From the NCBI RefSeq assembly GCF_900107105.1, contig NZ_FNOT01000002.1, positions 124,001-188,000 on the forward strand: a stretch of 64,000 nucleotides of DNA, written 5' to 3'. Positions 8,360 to 15,431 of this stretch are shown here, one piece after another. The DNA comes from Geodermatophilus africanus (lineage in GTDB: Bacteria; Actinomycetota; Actinomycetes; Mycobacteriales; Geodermatophilaceae). The notes beneath the pieces were generated by a model. That model saw only the letters and a program-made list of their open reading frames with translations, ran no database searches and was not told where the DNA came from. The first letter of the stretch is position 1, and each line of letters begins with the position of its first letter. The position numbers were made by a program, and so were the translations under genes.

Positions 8360-9985
8360 GTGAGCGGACACGTCTTCGTCGTCGGGGCGGACCTCCGGCG
8401 GCTGGTGTGCGACGACGTCCTCGTGCCCACCGACCGGTCGCTGCGGGTCACCGCCGAGTGGGGCGAGCTGCTCCCCGCAGACGTCGTGCGCAGCGAGGAC
8501 GACGACGGCCTCTGCCTCGGTCTCGACTGGGACGGCGACGAGCGGGTGCTCGGGGTGCCCGGCGGCCGGACGGGGGACACCGGGCGGCAGCTGTGGCTGG
8601 TCGACACCGTCGACGAGCGGGAGCGCGACCCCGAGGACGCGCTGCGCTGGCTGGTCGACGGGGCGCGGGAGGCGCTGGCCGCCGTCGCCCGTCGCAAGGT
8701 GCCGACGCCCGTGCACGGCCGGGCCCGCCGGCTGGTCGCGCTCCCGGCCCTGGGGACCGGCTGGGGCGCCGCCGCCGGGCAGCGCGGCACCCTGCTGGCC
8801 CGGCTGCTGCCCGTGCTGCACGAGGGCGCGGACGCGCACGGCTTCGACATCGCGCTGGTGCTGCGCGGCCCCAGCGACCTGGCCGCGGCGCAGCGGGTGC
8901 GCCGGGCGGAGCCCGACGGCTGGGACCTGCCCGAGCACCTCCAGCAGCTGGCCCGCGACCTCGGCGAGCGGGCCCGCCGGGGGCAGCTGGCCGCCTTCGT
9001 CGGCGCCGGCGTCAGTGCCGCCGCGGGTCTACCCACCTGGGAGCAGCTGCTCGACGAGCTGGCCGGGCGCTCCGGTCTGGACGACGGGCTGCGCGCCGGG
9101 CTGTCCCGGCTGCCGGCCCAGGACGCCGCGGCGCTGCTGGCCCGCGAGCTCGGGCGGCAGCAGCTGGAGTGCTTTGTCAAGGAGCGGTTCGGGCCGGGCC
9201 ACTACGCGCTGGCGCACGCGCTGATCGCCGACCTGCCCGTGCAGGAGTTCGTGACCACCAACTACGACCCGCTGGTCGAGCTCGCCGCCGCCGACATCGG
9301 CCGCCGGCTGTCGGTGCTGCCCTTCGACGACGCCGTCCCGGGCCGGCCGTGGCTGCTCAAGCTGCACGGCGACGCCGCGCACCCGGAGAGCATCGTGCTC
9401 ACCCGTGAGGAGTACCTGCAGTTCGGCGACTCGCGGGCCGCGCTGGCCGGGGTGCTGCACTCGCTGCTGCTCACCCGGCACGTGCTGTTCGTCGGCACCT
9501 CGATGCAGGACGACGACCTGATCCGCATCGCCCACCAGGTGCGCAGCGCCATCCAGGCCCCCGGCGCGGACCCGCGGCGGCGCAGCGGCACCGTGCTGGC
9601 GCTCCGCGATGACCCCGCCCGCGCCCGGCTGTGGGAGCAGGACGTGCAGACGGTGGCCATCGCGCCGGCCGACACCCCGCCTGCGGAGGCCGCCCGGGTG
9701 CTCGAGGTGCTGCTGGACTGCATCGGCTGCCTGTCCACCCCGCCGACGGGCTACCTGCTCGACCCGGCCTACCGCGGCATGCTCTCCGAGGAGGAGCGGG
9801 TCCTGGCCGCCGCGCTGGAGCAGGTGGAGCGCGCCGTGCCCGAGGAGGCGTCGTCCTCGGCGGTCGGGGAGGTCGCGGCGCTGCTGCGCCGGCTGGGCTC
9901 CCGGGCGTGCGCACCGAGCGGACTGCCGCCGGACGAGGCCAGTGACCCGCGCGACGACCGCCTGCAGCAGCAGCGCCCCGGCTGA
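8360..9985 (+). CDS. SIR2-domain protein with N-terminal macro-like domain (candidate NADase)
   Basis: A 541-residue protein. Residues about 1-195 contain a stretch (PALGTGWGAAAGQ near 137, then LVLRGPSDLAAAQ) that resembles macro domains. Residues about 205-450 form a SIR2-like fold: GAGVSAAAGLPTW (about 214), TTNYDPLVE (about 298), LKLHGD with the likely catalytic His (about 334) and FVGTSMQDDDLI (about 376). SIR2 domains of this divergent type in prokaryotes often hydrolyse NAD+ in phage defence, whereas deacetylase sirtuins carry a zinc module, which is absent here. The C-terminal 90 residues are unassigned. The GTG start precedes SGHVFVVGADLRRLV; upstream in-frame sequence is Arg/Pro-rich filler. 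No partner gene of a known defence system lies nearby. Confidence 0.8.
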   Translation: MSGHVFVVGADLRRLVCDDVLVPTDRSLRVTAEWGELLPADVVRSEDDDGLCLGLDWDGDERVLGVPGGRTGDTGRQLWLVDTVDERERDPEDALRWLVDGAREALAAVARRKVPTPVHGRARRLVALPALGTGWGAAAGQRGTLLARLLPVLHEGADAHGFDIALVLRGPSDLAAAQRVRRAEPDGWDLPEHLQQLARDLGERARRGQLAAFVGAGVSAAAGLPTWEQLLDELAGRSGLDDGLRAGLSRLPAQDAAALLARELGRQQLECFVKERFGPGHYALAHALIADLPVQEFVTTNYDPLVELAAADIGRRLSVLPFDDAVPGRPWLLKLHGDAAHPESIVLTREEYLQFGDSRAALAGVLHSLLLTRHVLFVGTSMQDDDLIRIAHQVRSAIQAPGADPRRRSGTVLALRDDPARARLWEQDVQTVAIAPADTPPAEAARVLEVLLDCIGCLSTPPTGYLLDPAYRGMLSEEERVLAAALEQVERAVPEEASSSAVGEVAALLRRLGSRACAPSGLPPDEASDPRDDRLQQQRPG

Positions 9986-10024
9986 AGCAGGACGGGGTCC
10001 TCCGTGTGAGGGGCAGGCGGCCTG
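9986..10024 (+). repeat. short degenerate copy D of the dispersed intergenic repeat
   Basis: Directly after the SIR2 stop codon the sequence reads AGCAGGACGGGGTCCTCCGT. It contains the inverted repeat AGGAC-GGG-GTCCT and then GAGGGGCAGG, as in copy C. It is short, so membership of the family is tentative. It may be a small terminator hairpin before the P450 gene. Confidence 0.4.
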
Positions 10025-10040
10025 GGCAACCAAGACACCC

Positions 10041-11276
10041 GTGCGCCGACCCCGACTCGAGAACAGCCACCTCCTGCTCGCCAGGGGCTACGGCTGGTTG
10101 CCCGACGCCCGCCGGGCGCGCGGCAGCCGCACCGTCGCCGCCCGGCTCGGCGGCCTGCCCGTGCTCGGCATCGAGGGGCCCGACGCCGCCCGGTTCCTCT
10201 ACGACGAGGACCACGTGCGCCGCTCGCACGCCATCCCGGAGCCGGTGCAGGGGACGCTGTTCGGCAAGGGTGCGGTGCACACCCTCGACGGCGAGGCGCA
10301 CCGCACGCGCAAGGCGCTGTTCGTGTCCCTGCTGACGGACGACGACCGGATCGCCGCCCTGGTCGACGCGGCCACCGCCGCCTGGGACGCCGCGGTCCCC
10401 GGCTGGGCGCGTCGCGGGGAGGTCGTGCTCTCCGACGAGGCCGCCGAGGTGATCACCCGCGCCGTGTGCGACTGGGCCGGAGTGCCCCTGGCCGACGACG
10501 AGGTGCCCTCGGCGGCCCGGGACCTGACCGCGATGGTCGACGGCTTCGCCACCGCCGGGCCCCGGCACTGGCGGGCCCGCCGGGCGCGCGGCCGCCGCGA
10601 GGCGTGGCTGGCCCGGCTGGTGGAGGACGTGCGCGGCGGCGCGGCTCCGGTCCCCGACGGCTCGGTGGTCGACGTCGTCGCCCGGCACCGCGACGCCGAC
10701 GGGGAGCGGCTGGACCCGCGCACCGCCGCGGTGGAGGTGCTCAACGTCGTCCGCCCGACCGTGGCGATCAGCTGGTTCCTCGCCTTCTCCGGGCACGCGC
10801 TGGCGCGGTGGCCGCGGTATTGCGGGCGGCTGGCCACGGGCGAGCCCGCCTTCGCGGCGGCCTGGGCGCACGAGGTCCGCCGCTTCTACCCGTTCGCGCC
10901 GTTCATCGGCGGGCGTGCGCCGCGCGAGGTCGAGTGGGACGGCGAGCGGGTGCCGGCGAAGTCCATGGTGCTGCTGGACCTGTACGGGCAGAACCACGAC
11001 CCCGAGCTGTGGGGCGACCCCTACACCTTCCGGCCCGAGCGCTTCCTCGCCCGGGAGGTCGGCGCGTTCGAGCTGGTGCCCCAGGGCGGCGGCGACCTGC
11101 GCACCGGCCACCGCTGCCCGGGCGAGCAGGTGACCGTGGCCGTCCTGTCGGCGCTGGCCGTGCGGCTGGCCCGGCTGCCGGCCGACGTCCCGGAGCAGGA
11201 CCTGTCGATCTCGCTGCGGCGCATCCCGGCGAAGCCGGCCAGCGGCGTGGTGCTGCGGGTCCGCGGGACCGGCTGA
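10041..11276 (+). CDS. CYP152-type fatty-acid peroxygenase (cytochrome P450)
   Basis: A 411-residue P450. The heme-ligand region is GGGDLRTGHRCPGE with the Cys near residue 358. The I-helix position that holds the acid-alcohol pair in ordinary P450s instead reads NVVRPTVAISWF (Arg-Pro near 237). That Arg-Pro and the GDLRTGHRCPGE heme loop are hallmarks of CYP152 enzymes, which use H2O2 without redox partners to hydroxylate or decarboxylate fatty acids. No ferredoxin or reductase gene is adjacent, as expected for this family. The GTG start precedes RRPRLENSHLLLARGYGWL, matching the family N-terminus; the ribosome site is weak. It is 55 bp after the SIR2 gene. Confidence 0.9.
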   Translation: MRRPRLENSHLLLARGYGWLPDARRARGSRTVAARLGGLPVLGIEGPDAARFLYDEDHVRRSHAIPEPVQGTLFGKGAVHTLDGEAHRTRKALFVSLLTDDDRIAALVDAATAAWDAAVPGWARRGEVVLSDEAAEVITRAVCDWAGVPLADDEVPSAARDLTAMVDGFATAGPRHWRARRARGRREAWLARLVEDVRGGAAPVPDGSVVDVVARHRDADGERLDPRTAAVEVLNVVRPTVAISWFLAFSGHALARWPRYCGRLATGEPAFAAAWAHEVRRFYPFAPFIGGRAPREVEWDGERVPAKSMVLLDLYGQNHDPELWGDPYTFRPERFLAREVGAFELVPQGGGDLRTGHRCPGEQVTVAVLSALAVRLARLPADVPEQDLSISLRRIPAKPASGVVLRVRGTG

Positions 11277-11376
11277 ACCGGGTCGGTCGCGCTGCGTCGC
11301 GGGCGCGCCGGAGGCGACGCCGGGCGTCGTCCCCGCGTGGTCTCATCGCCGCGACCGCACGGACGAGGGGGCCGAC

Positions 11377-11580
11377 ATGGGCAGGTGGCTGGCGCCGCTG
11401 GTGGGCGTGGTCGGGCTGCTGACGCTCGTCGCCGGCGTGGTCTGGGCCGAGCTGGACATGGACACCATGGGCGGCGTGCCCCTGGTCGGGGCCGGCGGCG
11501 TGCTGCTCCTGGCCGCGGCGGTCGTGGCCTACACCGTCGAGGGGACGACCCGCCGCCGCGACGCGCTGCCCCACCGCTGA
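11377..11580 (+). CDS. small two-helix membrane protein
   Basis: A 67-residue protein with two hydrophobic segments (about 5-24 and 34-53) joined by a short acidic loop (ELDMDTMGG), and a basic tail. GAGGGGG sits 7 bases before the ATG, which supports translation. No family was recognised. It stands alone between the P450 gene and the convergent helicase. Confidence 0.65.
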   Translation: MGRWLAPLVGVVGLLTLVAGVVWAELDMDTMGGVPLVGAGGVLLLAAAVVAYTVEGTTRRRDALPHR

Positions 11581-11584
11581 GGCC

Positions 11585-11647
11585 CGATCGGCCCCTCTGC
11601 AGGGTCCCGCCGCGAGCTTGCGAGCGGTGGGGCAAAGGGGTCCTTCT
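11585..11647 (-). repeat. dispersed GC-rich intergenic repeat, copy E
   Basis: On the minus strand it reads GAAGAAGGACCCCTTTGCCCC, CGCTCGCAAGCTCGCGGCGGG, then CCTGCAGAGGGGCC. It fills the gap between convergent stop codons and is the cleanest match to copies B and C. Confidence 0.68.
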
Positions 11648-13960
11648 TCAGGCGAGGCGGGTGAGCTCCGCGGGCAGGTCGCCGGGGGAGAGGACGCCGA
11701 GCCGCTGGGTGGCCCGGGTGAGCGCCACGTAGAGGTCGTTGTGCCCGCGCACCCCCTCGTCGAGGACCCGCCGCGGGTCGACGACGAGCACCGCGTCGAA
11801 TTCCAGCCCCTTGGCCTCGCCGGGGGTGAGGACGACCGGACCCCGTGACGAGTCGGCCTCGGGTCCCGACGTCACGCCGTCCAGCCGGGCCGCGACCGCC
11901 GCGGCGACCTCGGCGAGCCGGCTCGCGGGGACGACCACCGCGGTGGTGCCCTCCGGCCCGGCCCACGCCTCGACCACCTCGGCCGCCCGCGCGGCCAGCC
12001 CGGCCTCGCCGGTCACCTCGGCCCAGGGCGCCGTGGTGCCGGGCCGGACCGAGCGCGGCGCGCTCGCCCGGGTGCCGCCGGCGGCGAGCACGTCGGCCGC
12101 GACGGCCATGATCTCGGCCGGCGTCCGGTAGTTGACCGTCAGCTCCTCGAGCCGCCAGGAGTCGCCGACGTGCGGCCGCAGCGTCTCGTCCCACGCGACG
12201 GCGCCGGCCAGGGTGCCGGTCTGGGCCAGGTCGCCGACGGCGGTCATCGACCGGGTCGGGCAGCGGCGCACCAGCAGCCGCCAGGCCATGGGGGAGAGCT
12301 CCTGGGCCTCGTCGACGACGACGTGCCCGAAGGTCCAGGTGCGGTCGGCGGCGGCGCGCTCCGCGGTGCTCCGGGTGTCGACGGTGCGCTGCCGCTCGGC
12401 CAGCTCCTCGGCGCCGATGAGGTCACCGGCGCTGAGCACCTCGGCCTCCAGGTGCTCGTCCTCGAGGTCGATGGACCGCGAGCCGTGCAGCACGTCGAGG
12501 GTCTCCTGCGCCTCGGCCAGCCGGCGGCGGCGGTCCCGCTCGGCGCGGGCCCGCTGCGCGCTGTCGTCGAAGCCGAGCAGCTCCTCGGCCTCCTCCAGCA
12601 GCGGGACGTCGGCCGGCGTCCACGCCGCTGGGTGGGTGGGAGAAGGACCAGGCCGGTGCAGCAGCGCGCGGGTCCCGTCGTCCCACCCCGGGGTGGCGGC
12701 GGCGACGCGGGCGGGGTCGGCGAACAGCTCGGTGAGCAGCCGCTCGGGGGTGAGCACCGGCCACAGGTCGTCGACCAGCAGCCGGACGGCGGGCTCCTCG
12801 GCGACCTCGCGGCGCAGCGCCGCGGTGTCCTCGCGGTCGAGCAGGTCGACGCCGCCGTCGATGCCCGTCCCGATGCGCTCGGCGTAGCGCCGGGTGAGCA
12901 GGTCGACCACCCGGCGGGCGAACACCGGCCGGGCCAGGTTGTGCAGCCGCTCGGCCTTGCGGGCGGCGTTCTGCGCCCGCTTCACGTCGACGGGGCGCAG
13001 CCGCAGCACGAACCCGTCGACGGTCACCTCGACGGGGGAGCCGGGCACCACCTGCCGGTCGGCGACGGCCCGCTCGAGCACCTGCACCATCTCCAGCCGG
13101 CCCTTGACCGCGGCGGTCTCCGGCGACTCGGTGCCGCGGGCGTCGAGGCCGGGGCGCAGCTGTCCCAGCCCGGCGAGCAGCACGCCGGTCTCGCCGAGCG
13201 AGGGCAGCACGTCGGCGATGTAGCGCAGGAACGTCGGGGTGGGGCCGACGACGAGCAGGCCGCGGCGGGCCAGCCGCTCGCGGTACGTGTAGAGCAGGTA
13301 GGCCGCGCGGTGCAGCGCGACGGCGGTCTTGCCGGTGCCCGGCCCGCCCTGGACGACGAGCACGCCCCGGTCGTCGGCCCGGATGATGCGGTCCTGCTCG
13401 GCCTGGATGGTGCGGACGATGTCGGTCATCCGGCCGGTGCGCGCGGTGTCCAGCGCGGCCATGAGCGCGGCCTCACCGGTCAGGCCGGAGGTGGCGAGCC
13501 CGTCGGTGAGCACCTCGTCGTCGAGCCGGACGACGGTGCGGCCGCGGGTGCGGATGTGCCGGCGGCGGGCCACGCCGAGCGGATGCACCGGGGTGGCGGT
13601 GTAGAACGGCCGCGCCGCGGGCGCCCGCCAGTCCACCAGCGCCGGGTCGCCGCCGGCGTCGTCGGCGGCCAGCCCGATGCGGCCGATGTAGAGCGGACCG
13701 TCGTCCGTGCGGTCGATCCGGCCGACGCACAGGCCGGCTTCGGCGGCGTCGAGGGCGGTGACCCGCTCGGTCTGGAAGCGCACCGTGGCGTCACGCTCCT
13801 GCAGCGCCTGCGGGTCGACCGCCGGCCAGGCGATCGCCTGCTTCAGCCGCCGCTCGGCCAGGTCGCGGGCGGCGTCCAGGCGGCCGTAGAGCTCCTTGAC
13901 GTACTGCTGTTCGGCGTCGATCTCGGGGTGGGGTACGACCTCGGGCTGCGTCGTCGGCAC
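11648..13960 (-). CDS. helD: HelD/HelR-type superfamily 1 ATPase acting on RNA polymerase
   Basis: A 770-residue UvrD-like protein. The N-terminal 100 residues (QQYVKELYGRLDAARDLAERR) form a predicted coiled coil as in HelD. Walker A is GGPGTGKTAVALH (about 203), Walker B is VVVDEAQELSP (about 552), and late motifs include VNYRTPAEI and LYVALTRATQRLGVL near the end. The 2A/2B inserts typical of true UvrD helicases are replaced by a HelD-like secondary-channel region, as judged by length. HelD proteins release RNA polymerase from stalled complexes, and actinobacterial HelR can protect RNAP from rifampicin. The GTG start has AGAGAGA about 7 bases upstream; another in-frame GTG lies 24 bases further up. 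Confidence 0.85.
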   Translation of the reverse strand: MPTTQPEVVPHPEIDAEQQYVKELYGRLDAARDLAERRLKQAIAWPAVDPQALQERDATVRFQTERVTALDAAEAGLCVGRIDRTDDGPLYIGRIGLAADDAGGDPALVDWRAPAARPFYTATPVHPLGVARRRHIRTRGRTVVRLDDEVLTDGLATSGLTGEAALMAALDTARTGRMTDIVRTIQAEQDRIIRADDRGVLVVQGGPGTGKTAVALHRAAYLLYTYRERLARRGLLVVGPTPTFLRYIADVLPSLGETGVLLAGLGQLRPGLDARGTESPETAAVKGRLEMVQVLERAVADRQVVPGSPVEVTVDGFVLRLRPVDVKRAQNAARKAERLHNLARPVFARRVVDLLTRRYAERIGTGIDGGVDLLDREDTAALRREVAEEPAVRLLVDDLWPVLTPERLLTELFADPARVAAATPGWDDGTRALLHRPGPSPTHPAAWTPADVPLLEEAEELLGFDDSAQRARAERDRRRRLAEAQETLDVLHGSRSIDLEDEHLEAEVLSAGDLIGAEELAERQRTVDTRSTAERAAADRTWTFGHVVVDEAQELSPMAWRLLVRRCPTRSMTAVGDLAQTGTLAGAVAWDETLRPHVGDSWRLEELTVNYRTPAEIMAVAADVLAAGGTRASAPRSVRPGTTAPWAEVTGEAGLAARAAEVVEAWAGPEGTTAVVVPASRLAEVAAAVAARLDGVTSGPEADSSRGPVVLTPGEAKGLEFDAVLVVDPRRVLDEGVRGHNDLYVALTRATQRLGVLSPGDLPAELTRLA

Positions 13961-13996
13961 TGCGCGTCTCTCTGTCGGCACTCGTCTCCGGGAAAC

Positions 13997-14008
13997 GGAC
14001 GAACGTCC
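13997..14008. promoter_or_regulatory. 12-bp inverted repeat upstream of helD
   Basis: GGACGAACGTCC has arms GGACG and CGTCC around AA. It lies 36 bp before the helD start in an otherwise gene-free stretch. It could be an operator. It does not match the SOS box, and I could not see the rifampicin-associated element known upstream of some helR genes. Confidence 0.3.
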
Positions 14009-14079
14009 ATGGTGCCCACACATTCCCGGCGCGGGGTCCAGGCGCCGCCGTGCGGTCGGCCACGGGCGAGGCGTGCCCG

Positions 14080-14799
14080 TCAGGGGGCGGGCAGCGCGGC
14101 CAGGGAGCCGACCAGCCGGTCGGCGAGCTCCACCGGGCGGCTGAGCGCCACCAGGTGGCCGCCGGGCAGCTCCTCGACCGGCAGGCCCAGCCGCTCCGCG
14201 GCCACCCGACGCTGGAACCCCACGGGGAAGAACCGGTCGTCCCGGCCGGCCAGGACCCGGGTGGGGACGTCGGGCCAGCCGGGCATCGGCCACGGCTCGG
14301 TGAACGGCGTGCCCGACTGGGCGAACGGGACAGGGGCGGTGGCCAGCACCTCGGGCGGCACGTCGTGGATGAAGGCGTCCTCGTCCAGCGGCCAGCCGTG
14401 CGCCCGCGCGGCCTCCGCCCGGGCCGCCTCGTGCCCGGTCGCCGCCCACCACTCGCCGCCGGTCTCGCCCGGCCGCGGGACCATCGCGTTCAGCAGGACC
14501 AGCAGGTCGACGGGCCTGCGGGTGCAGACCAGCGGCGCGGTGAGCCCGCCCATCGACTGGCCGACGACGACCAGCGGCCCACCGGGCGAGCCGGCGGCGG
14601 CGTCGAGGACGGTCTGCGTGTACCGCTCGAGTCCGGCGGTGTCGTCGCCGGCGGGCAGGTCGACGGCGACCGCAGTACCGCCCCGCCGCTCCAGCTCGGG
14701 CACCAGCCGGTGCCAGTACCAGGCCTGGCCACCGGCTCCGGGGACGAGGACGAACGTCGCGCGCACGTCGTCCTGACCGTCGGTGCGGGCCGGACTCAT
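14080..14799 (-). CDS. alpha/beta-fold hydrolase
   Basis: A 239-residue soluble alpha/beta hydrolase. The oxyanion region is LVPGAGGQAWYW (about 18-29), the nucleophile elbow is VGQSMGG (Ser about 83), the acid is the Asp in GRDDRFFP, and the catalytic His is in PGGHLVALS near residue 217. Close relatives are annotated as esterases or salicylate-esterase-like proteins; the substrate is unknown. The ATG overlaps the stop codon of the truncated AsnC-like fragment (ATGA), so the pair was once translationally coupled. Confidence 0.85.
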   Translation of the reverse strand: MSPARTDGQDDVRATFVLVPGAGGQAWYWHRLVPELERRGGTAVAVDLPAGDDTAGLERYTQTVLDAAAGSPGGPLVVVGQSMGGLTAPLVCTRRPVDLLVLLNAMVPRPGETGGEWWAATGHEAARAEAARAHGWPLDEDAFIHDVPPEVLATAPVPFAQSGTPFTEPWPMPGWPDVPTRVLAGRDDRFFPVGFQRRVAAERLGLPVEELPGGHLVALSRPVELADRLVGSLAALPAP

Positions 14800-14992
14800 C
14801 GCCGGGCGGACGGGCGCACCGGGACGGGGGACGGCGGCTTCACGGACTCCAGGCGCAGCAGGGTGGTCACGCGGGACGCGCTGATGCGGGGCAGCGTGCG
14901 CAGCACCTCCTGCAGCTCCCGGGTGTCGGCGGCGGCGACATGCACCCCGGTGAGCACGCCGTGCTGGGCGACCACTGACCGGTCGGGTCGAC
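14796..14992 (-). pseudogene. C-terminal remnant of an Lrp/AsnC family regulator
   Basis: About 60 codons just upstream of the hydrolase give GVLTGVHVAAADTRELQ, then LPRISASRVTTLLRLESVK. This matches the end of the Lrp/AsnC ligand-binding (RAM) domain, including the strand that normally reads SRVTT-L-LE-VK. The helix-turn-helix and first half of the RAM domain are absent. The frame continues upstream only through a large hairpin into Arg/Pro-rich translation without family similarity. I read it as a regulator decapitated by a deletion or insertion. No other Lrp piece is visible within 1 kb. Confidence 0.6.
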
Positions 14993-15053
14993 GTCGAGTG
15001 GCGGCTGGTCGTGGTCTCCGCGCCCCGGAGACCACGACGACCCGCGACTCGAC
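14993..15053. repeat. 61-nt near-perfect inverted repeat (large hairpin)
   Basis: Arms of 28 nt (14993-15020 and 15026-15053) surround a 5-nt loop CGCCC. The inner 12 bp (TCGTGGTCTCCG with its complement) and outer 7 bp (GTCGAGT with its complement) pair perfectly. The middle 9 positions hold three mismatches. It borders the AsnC remnant on one side and the leader of the zinc-ribbon gene on the other. It may be a terminator or the footprint of a small mobile or palindromic element. Confidence 0.75.
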
Positions 15054-15142
15054 GACGGGACGGGTGGGAACCGAAACCCCGAGGTCATCTCCGTGACACG
15101 TCGGCTACCTACCGTCGGCGGTGCGACCCCAGGAGGTGCCCC

Positions 15143-15307
15143 ATGAGCCCGACGACCACCGATCCCCGGACCGACCCCCGGCTCCGGCGCAGCGCGCGCA
15201 CGCGCCGCCCGCTCATCGACCGCAGCGCCTGGACCTGCCCGAACTGCCAGCGGGAGACCCTGCCGCCGCGCAAGCGCTGCGCGGACTGCGGCACGTCTCG
15301 CTACTGA
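15143..15307 (+). CDS. small zinc-ribbon protein
   Basis: A 54-residue basic protein. The N-terminal half is Arg/Thr-rich and disordered-looking. The C-terminal half carries CPNCQ and CADCG, 14 residues apart, the four-Cys pattern of a zinc ribbon. AGGAGG lies 6 bases upstream of the ATG, a strong ribosome site for so small a gene. The role is unknown; small ribbons like this often bind nucleic acid or larger enzymes. Confidence 0.75.
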   Translation: MSPTTTDPRTDPRLRRSARTRRPLIDRSAWTCPNCQRETLPPRKRCADCGTSRY

Positions 15308-15431
15308 GGAAGGACCACCCTTCCCCCCACGCCTCGCAGGCTCGGGCGGAGGGTCCCTGGAGGGCGGTCGTTCCGGCACCCCACCAGGCTCGGGCCGAGC
15401 CCCGGGAGGGGGCCGACTCGGCAGGGAGGCC
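15308..15431 (+). repeat. dispersed GC-rich intergenic repeat, copy F, plus a second half-copy
   Basis: After the zinc-ribbon stop codon the sequence reads GGAAGGACCACCCTTCCCCC, GCCTCGCAGGCTCGGGCGGA, GGGTCCCTGGAGG. A second module follows (AGGCTCGGGCCGAGCCCCGG, 15388-15407). It lies between convergent genes, as do copies B and E. Confidence 0.55.

Noticed and set aside
13961-14040. Rifampicin-associated element upstream of helD
   Set aside because: No GGGGCTTGC-type inverted repeat is present; only the shorter GGACGAACGTCC palindrome.
12170-14776. 868-codon open frame on the plus strand opposite helD
   Set aside because: Antisense shadow of a GC-rich gene. Composition is Gly/Gln/Arg/His-heavy and the helD frame has clear motifs.
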